The notes under the pieces are model-generated. The model had not been told where the DNA came from. It was given only the letters and a program-made list of their open reading frames with translations, and ran no database searches. From positions 444,420 through 496,569 of the forward strand of contig JBNGIQ010009464.1 of the NCBI GenBank assembly GCA_049999765.1: 52,150 nucleotides of DNA, in the 5' to 3' direction. Source of the DNA: Phaeoceros laevis. Its lineage: Eukaryota > Anthocerotophyta > Anthocerotopsida > Notothyladales. The translations under genes were made by a program, and so were the position numbers. This document shows positions 11,016 through 21,329 of the stretch, piece after piece; position 1 is the stretch's first letter, and each line of letters opens with the position of its first letter.

Positions 11016-13193
11016 GTGGATGCTGTGGTGATGCCCATTCTGTGGTGTAGGAAACAGGCCCCTGCCCTATTCAGCCGGACGTTCATCACGTTGAGCCTCG
11101 TTTTCTCCCGGGATTCGGTTCGGAATGGCTTCCCTGGGGAGTTATCCTCCCTCCTCCGTGGTCTTGCTGGCAAATTCTTGCCGAGGTATGGCTTTGGAAG
11201 GTCGTTATGCAAGTTGGTGCATGCTGCGGACTTGGGGGAACCTGTGGAAAGCGTTTGTATACAATCAGTTCCTCAAGAACGCGGTACCAGGTCTCCTCAT
11301 GCTCCCACACCACGGACATGCCGAACTGTTTTGTCCGTCCTAGGTCAGCAGGTAGCATCCTGTGGAGCTCCTCCCTTGATGCGGACATGCAGAAGTCACA
11401 CTTCCAGTGCCTTGCTACATAGCGTTGACGAGGAGACTGTTCTGAGGCGCACAGACAAGGACGGGAGAGCTTCTGGCCGCAGTGCGCGCAGGAAGAAGAC
11501 TATTCGGGTGCTGAAGGGCAGCAAACGAAGGGGCGGTTTGAAATGGAGGAGCGCTGTAGCTGTCAAGCAGCCCTTTCCGAGAACCAGTGTTGTGCTGGGG
11601 TCCGCTGGGTCGAGGACAAAGAAACGGAAGGCGGTGCTTGTGGGCAGGAAACGCCGACGCTCAGGAGCTGTGCTACGAGCAGAGGCGGCTGATAGGGAAT
11701 TGATCAAGCAACTGTGTGGCTTGCTGGGTCGAGCAACCTGGGATGCTACGGAGGCACAGAAAGCGATTCGTAGGCTCGAACTGGCCCTGCGACCCCTCCA
11801 TGTCTGCCAGGTGCTGAAATCACAAGTAGAGGCCGAAAAAGCACTAGTTCTTTTCCGGTGGGCAGGGGATCAGAAAGGTTACAGACATACTCCAGACGTG
11901 TACTTTGAGACTCTCAGAATTCTGGGAGATGCGGGGAATTTCAAAATGGCCTGGTGTTTATTGGATGAGATATTTCATCAAGAAGGGACTGTTTTGGAGG
12001 GCCCATTGATGACTGTCGTGAAGGGCTACCTGAAATTCAATCTGATAGATGAAGCCTTGCAAGCTTTTTCTGCAATGGACAAGTACGGTTGCAAACCCTC
12101 TTTATCTGCCTGGAACCTCGTGTTGGCCTCCCTTGTGGCAGGGAACTCACAACAAGCGTTTGAGCTTTTCCAGAAGATGCAGGTTGCTGGGTGTTTCCCG
12201 AACTCTAGAACTTACAACCTTCTCATTGACAGCCTGGGAAGGGATGAGAAAGTGGATGCAGCGATGAATCTATTTCAGGACATGAAGATGCGAAGCTGCT
12301 GTCCTGATGTAGCTACGTACAGTATCCTAATTGCCCTTTTAGGAAGAAGTAACAAGGTCGATGCAGCTTATGACATGTTTCAAGAAATGCTGGCCCAAGG
12401 CTGTGAACCTAATGTGGTGGTGTACAACACTGTCTTGGACGTCCTTGGTAAAGCACGTAAGTGGCATCTTGTGCAAACCGCCTTCAAGCAGATGGCAGAG
12501 CGTGGGTCTATTCCTGATGTGTGGTCTTACAGCATTCTTGCAAATTGTTTTGGTAAAGCAGGAAAAATGGAAGAGGCTTATAAAGTTTTCCGGGAAGTGA
12601 CCCTGAGGGGTCGCTATCCCAACACTGTCATGTTTAATACGTTCATAGGGAATCTGGGGAGGATGGGGCAGATTGATGCTTCCTTGCACCTCTTTGAACA
12701 TATGAAGCAGACAGGTCATTATCCGTGTGTGGTGACATACAACACGTTGATTTCCATGCTTGGTAAGGTAGGCAAAACTCATCAAGTTGATGAACTGTTC
12801 CAGGAGATGAAGGAGCGAGGGGTTGTCCCATCCACCAGAACCTACAACTCGCTTCTTGATGCGTTCAGGTCGTCTGGTCAACTGGATAAAGTGTTGCAAC
12901 TCTTTACTGAGATGAAGAAATATGGACATGTTCCCACAGTTGTGACTTACACTGCCCTTGTCCAAACATTGGGTGGCACTGGCAACTTTGCAGGTGCCCT
13001 TGAGATTCTTCAGGAGATGGATAGTCAGGGATGCACACCTGACGAAGTGCTCTTCCGCGTCCTTGGCAAGTGCTTAGAACAGAACGGCAAGTGGGACGTC
13101 TCGAGAGAGCTGTCTTGCATTCTGAAGACCGCAGGCCCAGTTCAAACCTTAAGGGAACTACCTCGGATCCTTTCTTGTGTTCGCACGCGGTGA
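11016..13193 (+). CDS. P-class pentatricopeptide repeat protein
   Basis: A single exon encodes 725 residues, typical of intronless plant PPR genes. About 290 N-terminal residues are basic and low in motifs, probably organellar targeting sequence plus two Lys/Arg-rich patches (around 155-215, for example RRKKTIRVLKGSKRR). From about 293 to 707 there are about twelve 35-residue P-type repeats. Clear units are at 328-362, 363-396, 397-431, 432-466, 467-501, 502-536, 537-571, 572-606, 607-641 and 642-676, followed by a partial one. No E, DYW or SMR domain is present. P-class PPR proteins bind single-stranded organelle RNA and act in stabilisation, splicing or translation. The residue pairs at positions 5 and last read N/N, N/D, S/N, N/D, S/N, N/C, N/S, N/T, T/D from 363 onward. 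The target is unknown. The start is the first ATG of the long frame. Confidence 0.92.
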   Translation: MDAVVMPILWCRKQAPALFSRTFITLSLVFSRDSVRNGFPGELSSLLRGLAGKFLPRYGFGRSLCKLVHAADLGEPVESVCIQSVPQERGTRSPHAPTPRTCRTVLSVLGQQVASCGAPPLMRTCRSHTSSALLHSVDEETVLRRTDKDGRASGRSARRKKTIRVLKGSKRRGGLKWRSAVAVKQPFPRTSVVLGSAGSRTKKRKAVLVGRKRRRSGAVLRAEAADRELIKQLCGLLGRATWDATEAQKAIRRLELALRPLHVCQVLKSQVEAEKALVLFRWAGDQKGYRHTPDVYFETLRILGDAGNFKMAWCLLDEIFHQEGTVLEGPLMTVVKGYLKFNLIDEALQAFSAMDKYGCKPSLSAWNLVLASLVAGNSQQAFELFQKMQVAGCFPNSRTYNLLIDSLGRDEKVDAAMNLFQDMKMRSCCPDVATYSILIALLGRSNKVDAAYDMFQEMLAQGCEPNVVVYNTVLDVLGKARKWHLVQTAFKQMAERGSIPDVWSYSILANCFGKAGKMEEAYKVFREVTLRGRYPNTVMFNTFIGNLGRMGQIDASLHLFEHMKQTGHYPCVVTYNTLISMLGKVGKTHQVDELFQEMKERGVVPSTRTYNSLLDAFRSSGQLDKVLQLFTEMKKYGHVPTVVTYTALVQTLGGTGNFAGALEILQEMDSQGCTPDEVLFRVLGKCLEQNGKWDVSRELSCILKTAGPVQTLRELPRILSCVRTR

Positions 13194-13495
13194 GAGCCGA
13201 TTTTGACCTTTCCAGAGTCGTGAAGGCGGTTATGTACATTATGAGATCCAAGAGTGATCGTTGATCTAGATTTAGATTGCTTCAAAGTGTTACTCGTCAA
13301 AGTAGGTGGACTCCGAGAGTTTGCACTTACCTGGTCACGTGTATCTAGATTGGTCTACAACTAGGTCGGAAGTCGATCCGTTCGGAGAAAGGCACCGGGC
13401 TAGAGCCGCTAGACCTCCAAATTGTGAAGTGTGATTTTTTTACCTAGACCGGGAAAAAGGGTTTGAACTTCGAACCTTGCCCCTCCTAACATTTT

Positions 13496-13560
13496 CCATC
13501 CATCTCTCATCCTAGTCTATTCCATCCCATCCATCTCTCATCCTAGTCTATTCCATCCCA
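13496..13560 (+). repeat. Tandem 31-bp duplication
   Basis: The unit catctctcatcctagtctat plus tccatccca is repeated with 31-bp period. Confidence 0.8.
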
Positions 13561-14546
13561 GCAATGTTGTACTTTGTGGTGAACTGGAATATTTATTCTC
13601 TTTCTCAATATCATTATATTTTTTGTCTGAATTCACTTATTGTCATTTCTTGAAAATATATTGGATTAGCATTAAATGAACTCGATTAACTTAAAAGTTG
13701 TAAGAGCAGTAACATGAAGAGTTTTATGATATGTGCTATTATCATATCGAACATTTTTTGCATTATAATTGGATTGTGCAGTTGAATACAATCTCCTACT
13801 TTGAATATCTCCCAAGGATTATGATATTCTTCTTTGATTATGAATGTAATTTTTTGATTAGCAATCGTAGTGGAATCCGTTAATTCGAAACGTCATACTT
13901 TTTTGTAGTCCGTTTTCTCTGGTTTTTCTATAGTATTGCTTTTTGCTAAGATTTTAACCATTATAATGAGATTTTTATTTTGATTTAGCTTATTAATTAA
14001 TATAAATCTACTGATTGTTACGTCATGCTCTAATAATGTATTGCATGTGTTTTGTAGATGAGAATTACTTGCGTTGATTGTTGTCATTTGAGTATGGATG
14101 GCATCATGACCTTTGGAATTTTTTTTGCAGCGAATGATTATCACTAAATTTTTCTTGATGATCTTGAATTTTTAATATTTCTTTTATTTCCAAATTATTT
14201 TCAATGATATTGTTTGCTTCTAATTCAATAAGATTTTTTTTCTATGTTTGACGGTCCGTCTGTAACCGATGGATTTCCAATATTGGAGTCACTATGTATG
14301 TTTATGTGTTTTAATTAATTTTTTGTACTAATTTCAATATGATCTTTTATACCACTGTCTATGATTTGTTATGCTATACAATACGTACTACGTTATTAGA
14401 ATGTATAATAATTAAATTATAATAATTAATAAAAATATACTCTTGGTTTAGAAAAAAATAGTATGAAGTATCTTTACTATTTTTAACATACTTTAGTCTA
14501 TTTAGATTTTGATAATGATGCATAAAATGTGCGAGCGAAAGCAGAA

Positions 14547-14626
14547 TAGTATACGAAGTCGCAGGTTGGGCAGAGGTAAACCTCGTATAGTATACGAAGT
14601 CGCAGGTTGGGCAGAGGTAAACCTCG
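14547..14626 (+). repeat. Tandem 41-bp duplication
   Basis: Two virtually identical copies of a unit beginning tagtatacgaagtcgcaggt and ending aggtaaacctcgt lie head to tail at 14547 and 14588. They mark the right edge of the AT-rich tract. Confidence 0.85.
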
Positions 14627-16174
14627 TCGTTGGGACCCTGTGGGTGCTTTCGTCTTAGCCTAGTCTACAGGGTATCAATGTAATTGTTTTATCGATGTTC
14701 TTTTTTTGTTGCCTGCAAGACCATCACATCGCGCTCCTTCCAAACTATGTGTGAGGCCTTCTCTTGGGAATCCAATGTGGCTGCAACAAGCGCAGGCCCT
14801 TGCGGCTGCTTCGTGTAAAGTTTACTACAACATTTTGAGGTAGTCGATCATTGTAATTTCTCCTAGGTGCAATTTATGTCCATGATCTTGAGAATTCAAA
14901 TCCATTATGTGCTACTGCAATGATGGTTGAGAATTTGGCACTTGCGTTAATACCCAGGGCAACCACTCAAAGCTAGCACCAAATTGAAGTGCGCTATTGC
15001 ACACTACTACTAAAAGGTTGATTTTGATACAGTTTCTAGTCACAATGAGCGGGATTTTGATACGGTTTTGTACAAGATGTAGCCAAAATTATACCTTGCC
15101 CCTACATAGTGTCAAACTCTGTGTGGTAATTTCCCCTACATAGTGTCAAACTCTGTGTTTGTCCCACTGTCAAGCAAGTCTTGTAACGCAACTTCCACTC
15201 ATTGGTATCTAGGCGGTAACCCTTCCACTGCTGTGCTAATTATTGGCGGTCTTCCCACTTGTGACTGGTTGTTTCACAAGTGAGTGACTTGAGTCCCAAT
15301 CGTAAGACCACATGCTTAATCCATATGCTCTCTCGGCCAAGTCACTTGGTGGTGCGAAATAACGTTGTCAGCTAATCAAAGAACTATTAGTTATTCAGGG
15401 TCAAATCAAAATAGTTGACTAGATTGAGTCACTACTCGAATGGGGGGCCTACCCCCCATCTTAGCATTGATCAGATATCGGGAAGCATATCTAGGAAGCC
15501 ATGGTAGCCAGCCCGGTCATATAACCTGCATAGCACAATGTGTCAAAAAAACGTTACGACAATCACGCAAGAAAACTGTAACACACGAAACCTTGTCAAG
15601 AAGCGCTATAACCATCACGTAAGAAAATGGTAGCACACAAAATAGTGTCCAAAAGCACGCAAAATAGTGTCCAATTGTCACGAACAAAAACAGCAGCTAT
15701 TATCGTAACTAAGAACCCTATCAATATTAAGCTTTTTATAGTAGTGCTCTGATACTTTAAAACTTTCTAAAAGGTTCTAATTCCTTAAACAATACAAAAG
15801 TTTGACCTGGTTTTTACCTTTTAAAAAAAGAATCAAGTCAATTTCAAAAAACCAAGTAAAAAGGTTTTAGAACTGCTAAGTAGAGGGTCTATTTTTAGCC
15901 TAGGTGCACAATCATGCCCAAGATTCCTGAGAAAGTTACCTTACCTTATGTCTCATTTTATTAAAGTATGATACAGTTGAACCACTCTTGCATTGCCTAG
16001 ATAATATTCCCACTGCTCATTAGTTAGAACCACTCTTGCATTGCCTAGATAATATTCCCACTGCTCATAAGTTACTCGCAGCAATCAAATACATACCTTT
16101 CGGCAATGCCATGAACTCTTTTATTCCTAGCTATAATCTTTGCTCAAGCAAATTAGAATCGTGGTAAGGGTACC

Positions 16175-16636
16175 ATGCTAGCTTTAAGATACTTTATATA
16201 TGGATATGTTCTATTGATGATCATGCTTAAATACTTGACTACAGTGAAGGCTGAAAATACTTTTTACTTCAAGTACATTGGTAGTTCTTGTGAGCCACAA
16301 ATATTTACGGTTTATGATCCTGAACTTCAAAGATTACAACATAATGTGATCAACATGGTTAGAGAAAAAAACAAGAAACCAAATTATTCTACAGAAATGG
16401 AGTACACAACAACTCATAACTTTAGTGGTATGATTCGCTGCAATGCTGTATTACACAAAGGGAAAGTTCCAAATGAGAAATTTTCAAAACTTAGGTGTTC
16501 AGAATGTTTGCAATTTGCTGCAAATTTGTTACTAACCAAACTTTGCATCTATCACAAAGGTGCAACCATGTATTTAGAAGATTGCTTTCTACGCTATGTG
16601 TATCGTGAACTTGAGGATGCTTGTGTTGTACCATGA
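16175..16636 (+). CDS. Secreted Gnk2/DUF26-like cysteine-rich protein
   Basis: A single exon encodes 153 residues. Residues 1-26 (MLALRYFIYGYVLLMIMLKY, ending VKA) look like a signal peptide. The mature part contains one Gnk2 (stress-antifung, DUF26) domain, recognised from RCSECLQFAANLLLTKLC, GATMYLEDC and FLRY. Cysteines are at 39, 89, 108, 111, 124, 137 and 150. The canonical family motif is C-x8-C-x2-C; here the first spacing is 18 residues (Cys89 to Cys108), an unusual insertion. There is no transmembrane segment or kinase domain, so it resembles single-domain ginkbilobin-type secreted proteins. Those proteins bind mannose and act against fungi, but activity here is not shown. The gene lies in AT-rich DNA and has an AT-rich codon choice unlike its neighbours. 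It could be a recently moved or weakly constrained family member. Confidence 0.7.
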   Translation: MLALRYFIYGYVLLMIMLKYLTTVKAENTFYFKYIGSSCEPQIFTVYDPELQRLQHNVINMVREKNKKPNYSTEMEYTTTHNFSGMIRCNAVLHKGKVPNEKFSKLRCSECLQFAANLLLTKLCIYHKGATMYLEDCFLRYVYRELEDACVVP

Positions 16637-17809
16637 AGGTGAAATATCAAATATAATGCCATACTAAGCAAAATCATTATATTACATTACATTAGATTTT
16701 TATCCAATTTTGAATTAGAAACAAAGGAATTTTATATATCAGTATTGTGCCTAGGACCATAGGACGGCATCCAAAGTACCTAGGCATCCAAAGTTCAAAT
16801 CATCATCTTCTATTAGAGTTATATATGTCTTTTATAAATAGTTACTCCTGTATTTACATGCACTCATGCACAATGGGATGATTGACGACATACTACAGAG
16901 GAGAATAAGGGACCGGGTAAACCATATTCATTAAACTGGAGCACACACATACGACAGTAACCTTACCCTTAATGGCGGCCGAATATGTGTTTTTGGCCTG
17001 TGTTGAACATGCCATGTTTTTAGATTTATTACTTTTTTACACCATTGGATAATAGAGCGCATTGAGCTCTATTCAACATTACAGGGAAGTACATCCTGAT
17101 TGGAACCGTAATCACCTCCTTAAATCATACTTACACACATACTTCAAAGCCCATATCTATGCCAGAAAAAATGATGTATAAAACATAAGGGGCCCAACTA
17201 GGGCGCGTTATGGGTTCGAAGTACCGGGAAGCGTTACTTTGCTTTATGGGTTCGATGTCCGAGGAAGCAAAGTATCGACTTTTCCCAGGGTTTCGACTCC
17301 TTCGGCATTTAAGGGTTAGCCTTTGTTTCAAAAAATTAGATAAATGACAAGCATCATTTTTTTTATTGTTTGATAGTTGGAACACATGTAGCAAACCGAA
17401 ATTCACATGGACATGTCCATTGCATCCAAGATTTATCTTAAAATATATCATTGGTAGGACCAAAATTTGATTCATAAAAGCAACTAATTATGTGATGTGC
17501 TTTTTTTCAGTCTTCTTTTTATGGAACTAGTTGTGTGGATTGGAAGCCATTTCAGAACTTAAGAACATGGAACATGCATATGATTGAATGCCTTGAACAT
17601 GTACACTATCAAATTTTAATGGAGGTGATGAAAAGTTATCAAAGAACATACACATGATTAAATGTCTTGAACATGTAAACTATCAAATTTAATGGAGGTG
17701 CTGGAGAGTTTTTCTATTAACAAGTACTTAAAGTATACTTTCATAACACATTATACTTCAATTCATTCAAGTACTTTAAGAACTTGAGCCATGGAAACAA
17801 TACCCACCT

Positions 17810-18370
17810 ATGGTTACTTCGTGGGTGCACGACGCAGACCCACGGACCCACTAACAAGTATCTTGGGTATGTGATACCGACCCACCGACCCACGAACAAG
17901 CACGTGGGGTACGTGACACCCACCCACCAATCCCCTAATAAGTATCTTGGGCACCTGACACCGACGCATCTGACACCGACCCATCGACCCAGGAAAGAGT
18001 ATCTCAAATATCTATGGTCATGTGTACACAACACCGACCCATTAACACGTACACGAAGACCCACTAACAGGTATCTGAGTATGTGACACAGACCCATCGA
18101 CCCACTAACAAGTATCTTGAGCACCTGACACCGACCCACCGACCTACTCCACTAAAGAGTATACCCCTATTTATGGTCATGTGCACACAACACCGACCCA
18201 TTAAAGCGTACATGGAGTACTTGAGGACCCACCCACGGACCCATGAAGGGGTATCTGCAATACCTACCGTTGGTCATTTCATGGGTACTCCATACCGACC
18301 TCGGTAAACGGACCCATGACGGGGTATCTGCAATACCTACCGTTGGTCATTTCATGGCGTACACCGACCT
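17810..18370 (+). repeat. Degenerate minisatellite, about 55-65-bp units
   Basis: Diverged units share the phrases gacccaccgacccactaaca, agtatcttgggtatgtgaca and ccgacccatcgaccca. One plus-strand frame stays open for about 100 codons through the repeat and reads as PTNKYLGYV / THRPTNK-like units. The open frame follows from the periodicity and no start or splice context supports a gene. The last part (about 18233-18370) contains two near-identical units around ggggtatctgcaatacctac. Confidence 0.75.
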
Positions 18371-18417
18371 GGGTAATAAGGTCGAGCACTTTCATGAAAG
18401 CCACACGAGGGAGAGTG

Positions 18418-18473
18418 ACCCATCCATCCATCCATCCATCCACTTATCCATCCACCTATCCATCCACTTGTAG
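18418..18473 (+). repeat. (CATC)n microsatellite
   Basis: A run of imperfect catc repeats (catccatccatccatccatc with two interruptions) directly follows the minisatellite. Confidence 0.9.
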
Positions 18474-19793
18474 ACCAAGTATCTGAACATGACTACACCC
18501 AAAGATCTATGGTCACTCATATACATAGATCACCCACATGGTTCCAATTGAGATTGGAAACTCACACCCACACCCAAACCCAAAAATAGGCTCACTTCAA
18601 AAAGACCACACAATAGATGTGAAGATGCCTCTACCTTGTAGGTTGTGGTCTTGGAACGTTAACCACATGCTCATGATGGTAGTTAATGGGTTAAGCCGGA
18701 GAGATATCCCCAGGATCACATCACATGTAGTCTGGATGCTCATGAAAGAAATCGATGGGCGATGCATCCTACACAGGTAAACGCGTGCGGTGGGCATCTT
18801 TTGGAATATCCAGCAACCGCAAGACCGGAAGTCCCGAAGAAGTGGATACATATTATTACTACATAGCGTCGACAAACTTGTATTATTGGAAGCGAAAGCT
18901 AGCGAACTTGGAATTATGGGACTGCAGCGCTCGCTCCAGGCAGCAGTATGGCAGGCCGCAGCAGCAACGTTAACCGTGCGTGGTGGGTGTTGGTGCACGA
19001 TGAAAGTGGTACAACGACTTCCGACGTACCGACGCGTTTCTGAAGCGGGTGAGCGCCAATGAAGGTGCTCCGGACGACGACGGCTGCGGCGACGGACCTT
19101 TCTGCGCCTGCCTCGGTTGCGCCTGGTGTTTCTGCCCTCCCGGCGAAACAACAAGAGTGATTGTGAAACCGTGACCGACCTCAGGCTGGCCGGCCCGCCC
19201 GGTGTGCTCCAGATCATGCACTTGAAATAATAAAACCTTCTACAAAAGGCAAGCTAAGCTGCTTGTGTGGTCTCGCAAACTGAAGTTTGTGAGGCATCCA
19301 GGCTAGCTATACGTGTGTTTACTTACATATGAAGGAAGATCTATGCATGTATGTGCAATGTGCAATGCTTGTGAGCTGCTACCCTCCACACAGCGTTTAC
19401 AAGTGGAGGACTGGTGTTTCTCTGATTTCAACATTTCAACTTGACCATTGATGTGTCGTCGAGTATATTAAATAAAAGTGGTGTGTGTTTCTTTCAAAAA
19501 TCTGTGCCCGGCAAATCTGACCGGATAGAGAGCTAAAGTTGCACTGTGCGCTGGCTTACAGACAATAGGAGGATCTGTACATGTGTTTGCATGCGCATCC
19601 CAGACTTCTTCTTACAGTAGAGATCTGTATGAATCCATGAGGAGAAGTAAACTTGCCCCTGGAAGACTACGGTACTGTGCCAGATTCGATTCCAAGGTAA
19701 GTACGGGGGACCACAAATTTGTCATACGCAAGCAAATAGTGACAAGCCAATAGCATCGTAAGGGCACGCAGGTGCTGGGAACGGGGGAGAGGG

Positions 19794-19893
19794 NNNNNNN
19801 NNNNNNNNNNNNNNNNNNNNNNNNNNNNNNNNNNNNNNNNNNNNNNNNNNNNNNNNNNNNNNNNNNNNNNNNNNNNNNNNNNNNNNNNNNNNN
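19794..19893. other. Assembly gap of 100 N
   Basis: Exactly 100 undetermined bases are present, the usual placeholder for a gap of unknown size. It ends two bases before the metallothionein TATA box, so the upstream promoter of that gene is missing from this window. Confidence 0.98.
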
Positions 19894-19895
19894 GA

Positions 19896-19903
19896 TATAA
19901 AAG
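19896..19903 (+). promoter_or_regulatory. TATA box of the metallothionein gene
   Basis: The sequence tataaaag lies 117 bp upstream of the metallothionein ATG and is followed by a GC-rich stretch. This spacing predicts a transcription start about 30 bp downstream and a 5' UTR of roughly 85 nt. A strong TATA box is usual for highly expressed stress genes. Confidence 0.7.
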
Positions 19904-20012
19904 GGGGGCGTGTGCCGGGGTGAGGCATCGCATTCTGAGTTGTTGCAAGTCCACTCGCTTTTGCAACCTCCATTCTCTTCGAGTCTTCAGCGTCAATTCC
20001 CGGCTCGCGATC

Positions 20013-20819
20013 ATGTCTGGCTGCGGCAGCGCAAACTGCTCCTGCGGAGCATCTTGCAAGTGCGGGAGCTCTTGCCAGTGAGTTCCTCCGCGAGTTCCTC
20101 CTCTGCGATTTCTGCTAGCCTTCTTGGTCACGAGTCCGTCTGCGCTGGCTCCCTGATTTTTTTTGAAATTCTTGGCCTTCAATCTTGCGAATGCGCATGC
20201 TGCTGGCTGCGGATTCTTGAGGAATTTGTGTCGTGATTGCAAATTGGTGATGCGGTTCTGTCCAGACTGGATGAGATGGCTTCAGGAATTTTTGCGAGGG
20301 CCTTGCACAATTGCAACTTGATTCAAGTTGTTTCTTTCCGAGTCTGCCTGCCTGCGTTGCCATGTGAAATTCGTGCGGCTTAATTTCCGAGCTTCCAAGT
20401 AGTGTCCGCTAGCTGCTCAAGACACTGGTCAAATTTTAAAAGCTTGCTCGCTAGTTGCACGGGAGGGCCGGGGATTTTTTTCACTGTTGAGGCAACTTTG
20501 CTTGGGGCTGGCCATGGATTTGATTTCGTGCCACTGGAGAAGGTACATGTCTGTGTTTGTAGTGACGTTTGACATGGAATTTGATGTTCTGCAGGTGCAA
20601 GGGCAGCACGGACGACTCTGTGCTCGTCGGCTCTTTTGAGAGGTGAGTGCTCAACACTTCATATCCTGTCCGGGAAATATGGTAATAACTAGGTCTCTAG
20701 GCAGATCTTTGAGCTTTGAGGAGGAATATACTTGAATGCCTGTCTTCTGCTTGTGCAGCTTCGAGAACGATTGCCAGTGCGGCGCCAGCTGCAAGTGCGA
20801 CTGCTCGTGCCACAAGTGA
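20013..20819 (+). CDS. Plant metallothionein, 13 cysteines
   Basis: Three exons (20013-20077, 20595-20642, 20759-20819) give 57 residues. The N-terminal domain (MSGCGSANCSCGASCKCGSS) has Cys 4, 9, 11, 15, 17, 21 and 23. A short Cys-free linker (residues 24-42, centred on DDSVLVGSFE) is encoded mainly by exon 2. The C-terminal domain (CQCGASCKCDCSCHK) has Cys 43, 45, 49, 51, 53 and 55. All cysteines but one sit in CxC pairs, so the protein should bind d10 metals (Zn, Cu, Cd) through thiolates in the cytosol. The linker is far shorter than the roughly 40 residues of angiosperm type 1 and 2 metallothioneins, which points to a non-seed-plant type. Exon boundaries match domain boundaries. Both introns are GT-AG (GTGAGT donors). 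Confidence 0.88.
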
Positions 20820-21329
20820 AATGTTGCGTCACAGAACTGTCCTTCCGGCTGTTTCCTTGCCATGGAAGTAATGTGCAGTACCAGGATGTGAAACAGCCAG
20901 GGAGCACCCCAGGCTTGACAGTGCCTGCTCTATGAAGATTGAATGTATCTATTGCTGCCGTTTGTGAAACAGCCAGGGAGTACCCAGGCTTGACAGTGCC
21001 TGCTCCGTATGGAGATTGTTTGTATCTATTGCTGCCTTTTGGCAGCTCAATAACGTCAACTTTCAAGTTCTTCCCGTTTGTGCCTCCATCATGTCTTTTG
21101 CCTCCACGCTTGCAAGGGATGGGTGGGCTTTTGCTTACTCCGCTGTTCTTTTGGAGTGGAATGTCACACTGGTTCCCGGGGGTTCCCACTTACTCAAAAC
21201 CGTCTAAGATGTAGGAACTTCTGGAAATGATAGCCAAGTCAAAAGTTCACAGCAGTCCTCCTCTGTGTGTGTGTCTCTCGAGTCTCAACACAGATGAGGG
21301 ACCGGGTCGCAATTGCCGTTTGCAAAAGC
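20820..21329. other. Metallothionein 3' UTR and spacer
   Basis: The segment follows the metallothionein stop. It contains a tandem duplication (20888-21041) that probably lies in the 3' UTR. Open frames here are short and have no domain. Confidence 0.5.
20888..21041 (+). repeat. Tandem duplication (about 76 bp) in the metallothionein 3' UTR
   Basis: Copy 1 (20888-20963) and copy 2 (20964-21041) both begin gtgaaacagccagggag and both end tgtatctattgctgcc followed by a T run. They differ by a few substitutions and small indels. The position, 69 bp after the stop codon, suggests both copies are transcribed. Confidence 0.85.

Larger units (their letters stand above)
13194..16174. other. Intergenic region with AT-rich tract and repeats
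   Basis: No gene is supported. A tandem 31-bp duplication lies at 13496-13560. From about 13,560 to 14,520 the sequence is strikingly AT-rich with no long open frame. A 41-bp tandem duplication (tagtatacgaagtcgcaggt unit) is at 14547-14626. A tRNA-like minus-strand fold is at 15284-15345. A duplicated phrase (aaccactcttgcattgccta) occurs at about 15975 and 16026, just upstream of the Gnk2-like gene. Confidence 0.5.
16637..20012. other. Repeat-rich intergenic region containing an assembly gap
   Basis: No gene is supported. Diverged 60-70 bp duplications lie at about 17568-17703, and a 10-bp inverted repeat (tactttgctt/aagcaaagta) is at 17235-17274. A degenerate minisatellite follows (about 17810-18370), then a CATC microsatellite (about 18418-18473). 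Open frames at 18.5-19.2 kb on both strands have no recognised domain and overlap one another. The assembly gap is at 19794-19893, and the promoter of the metallothionein gene starts immediately after it. Confidence 0.5.

Noticed and set aside
18597-19217. 206-codon minus-strand frame
   Set aside because: No recognised domain, low-complexity Arg-rich start, and overlapping open frames on the other strand. It sits in repeat-rich DNA.
19667-20242. Frames running through the N gap
   Set aside because: They include undetermined bases and are antisense to the metallothionein gene.
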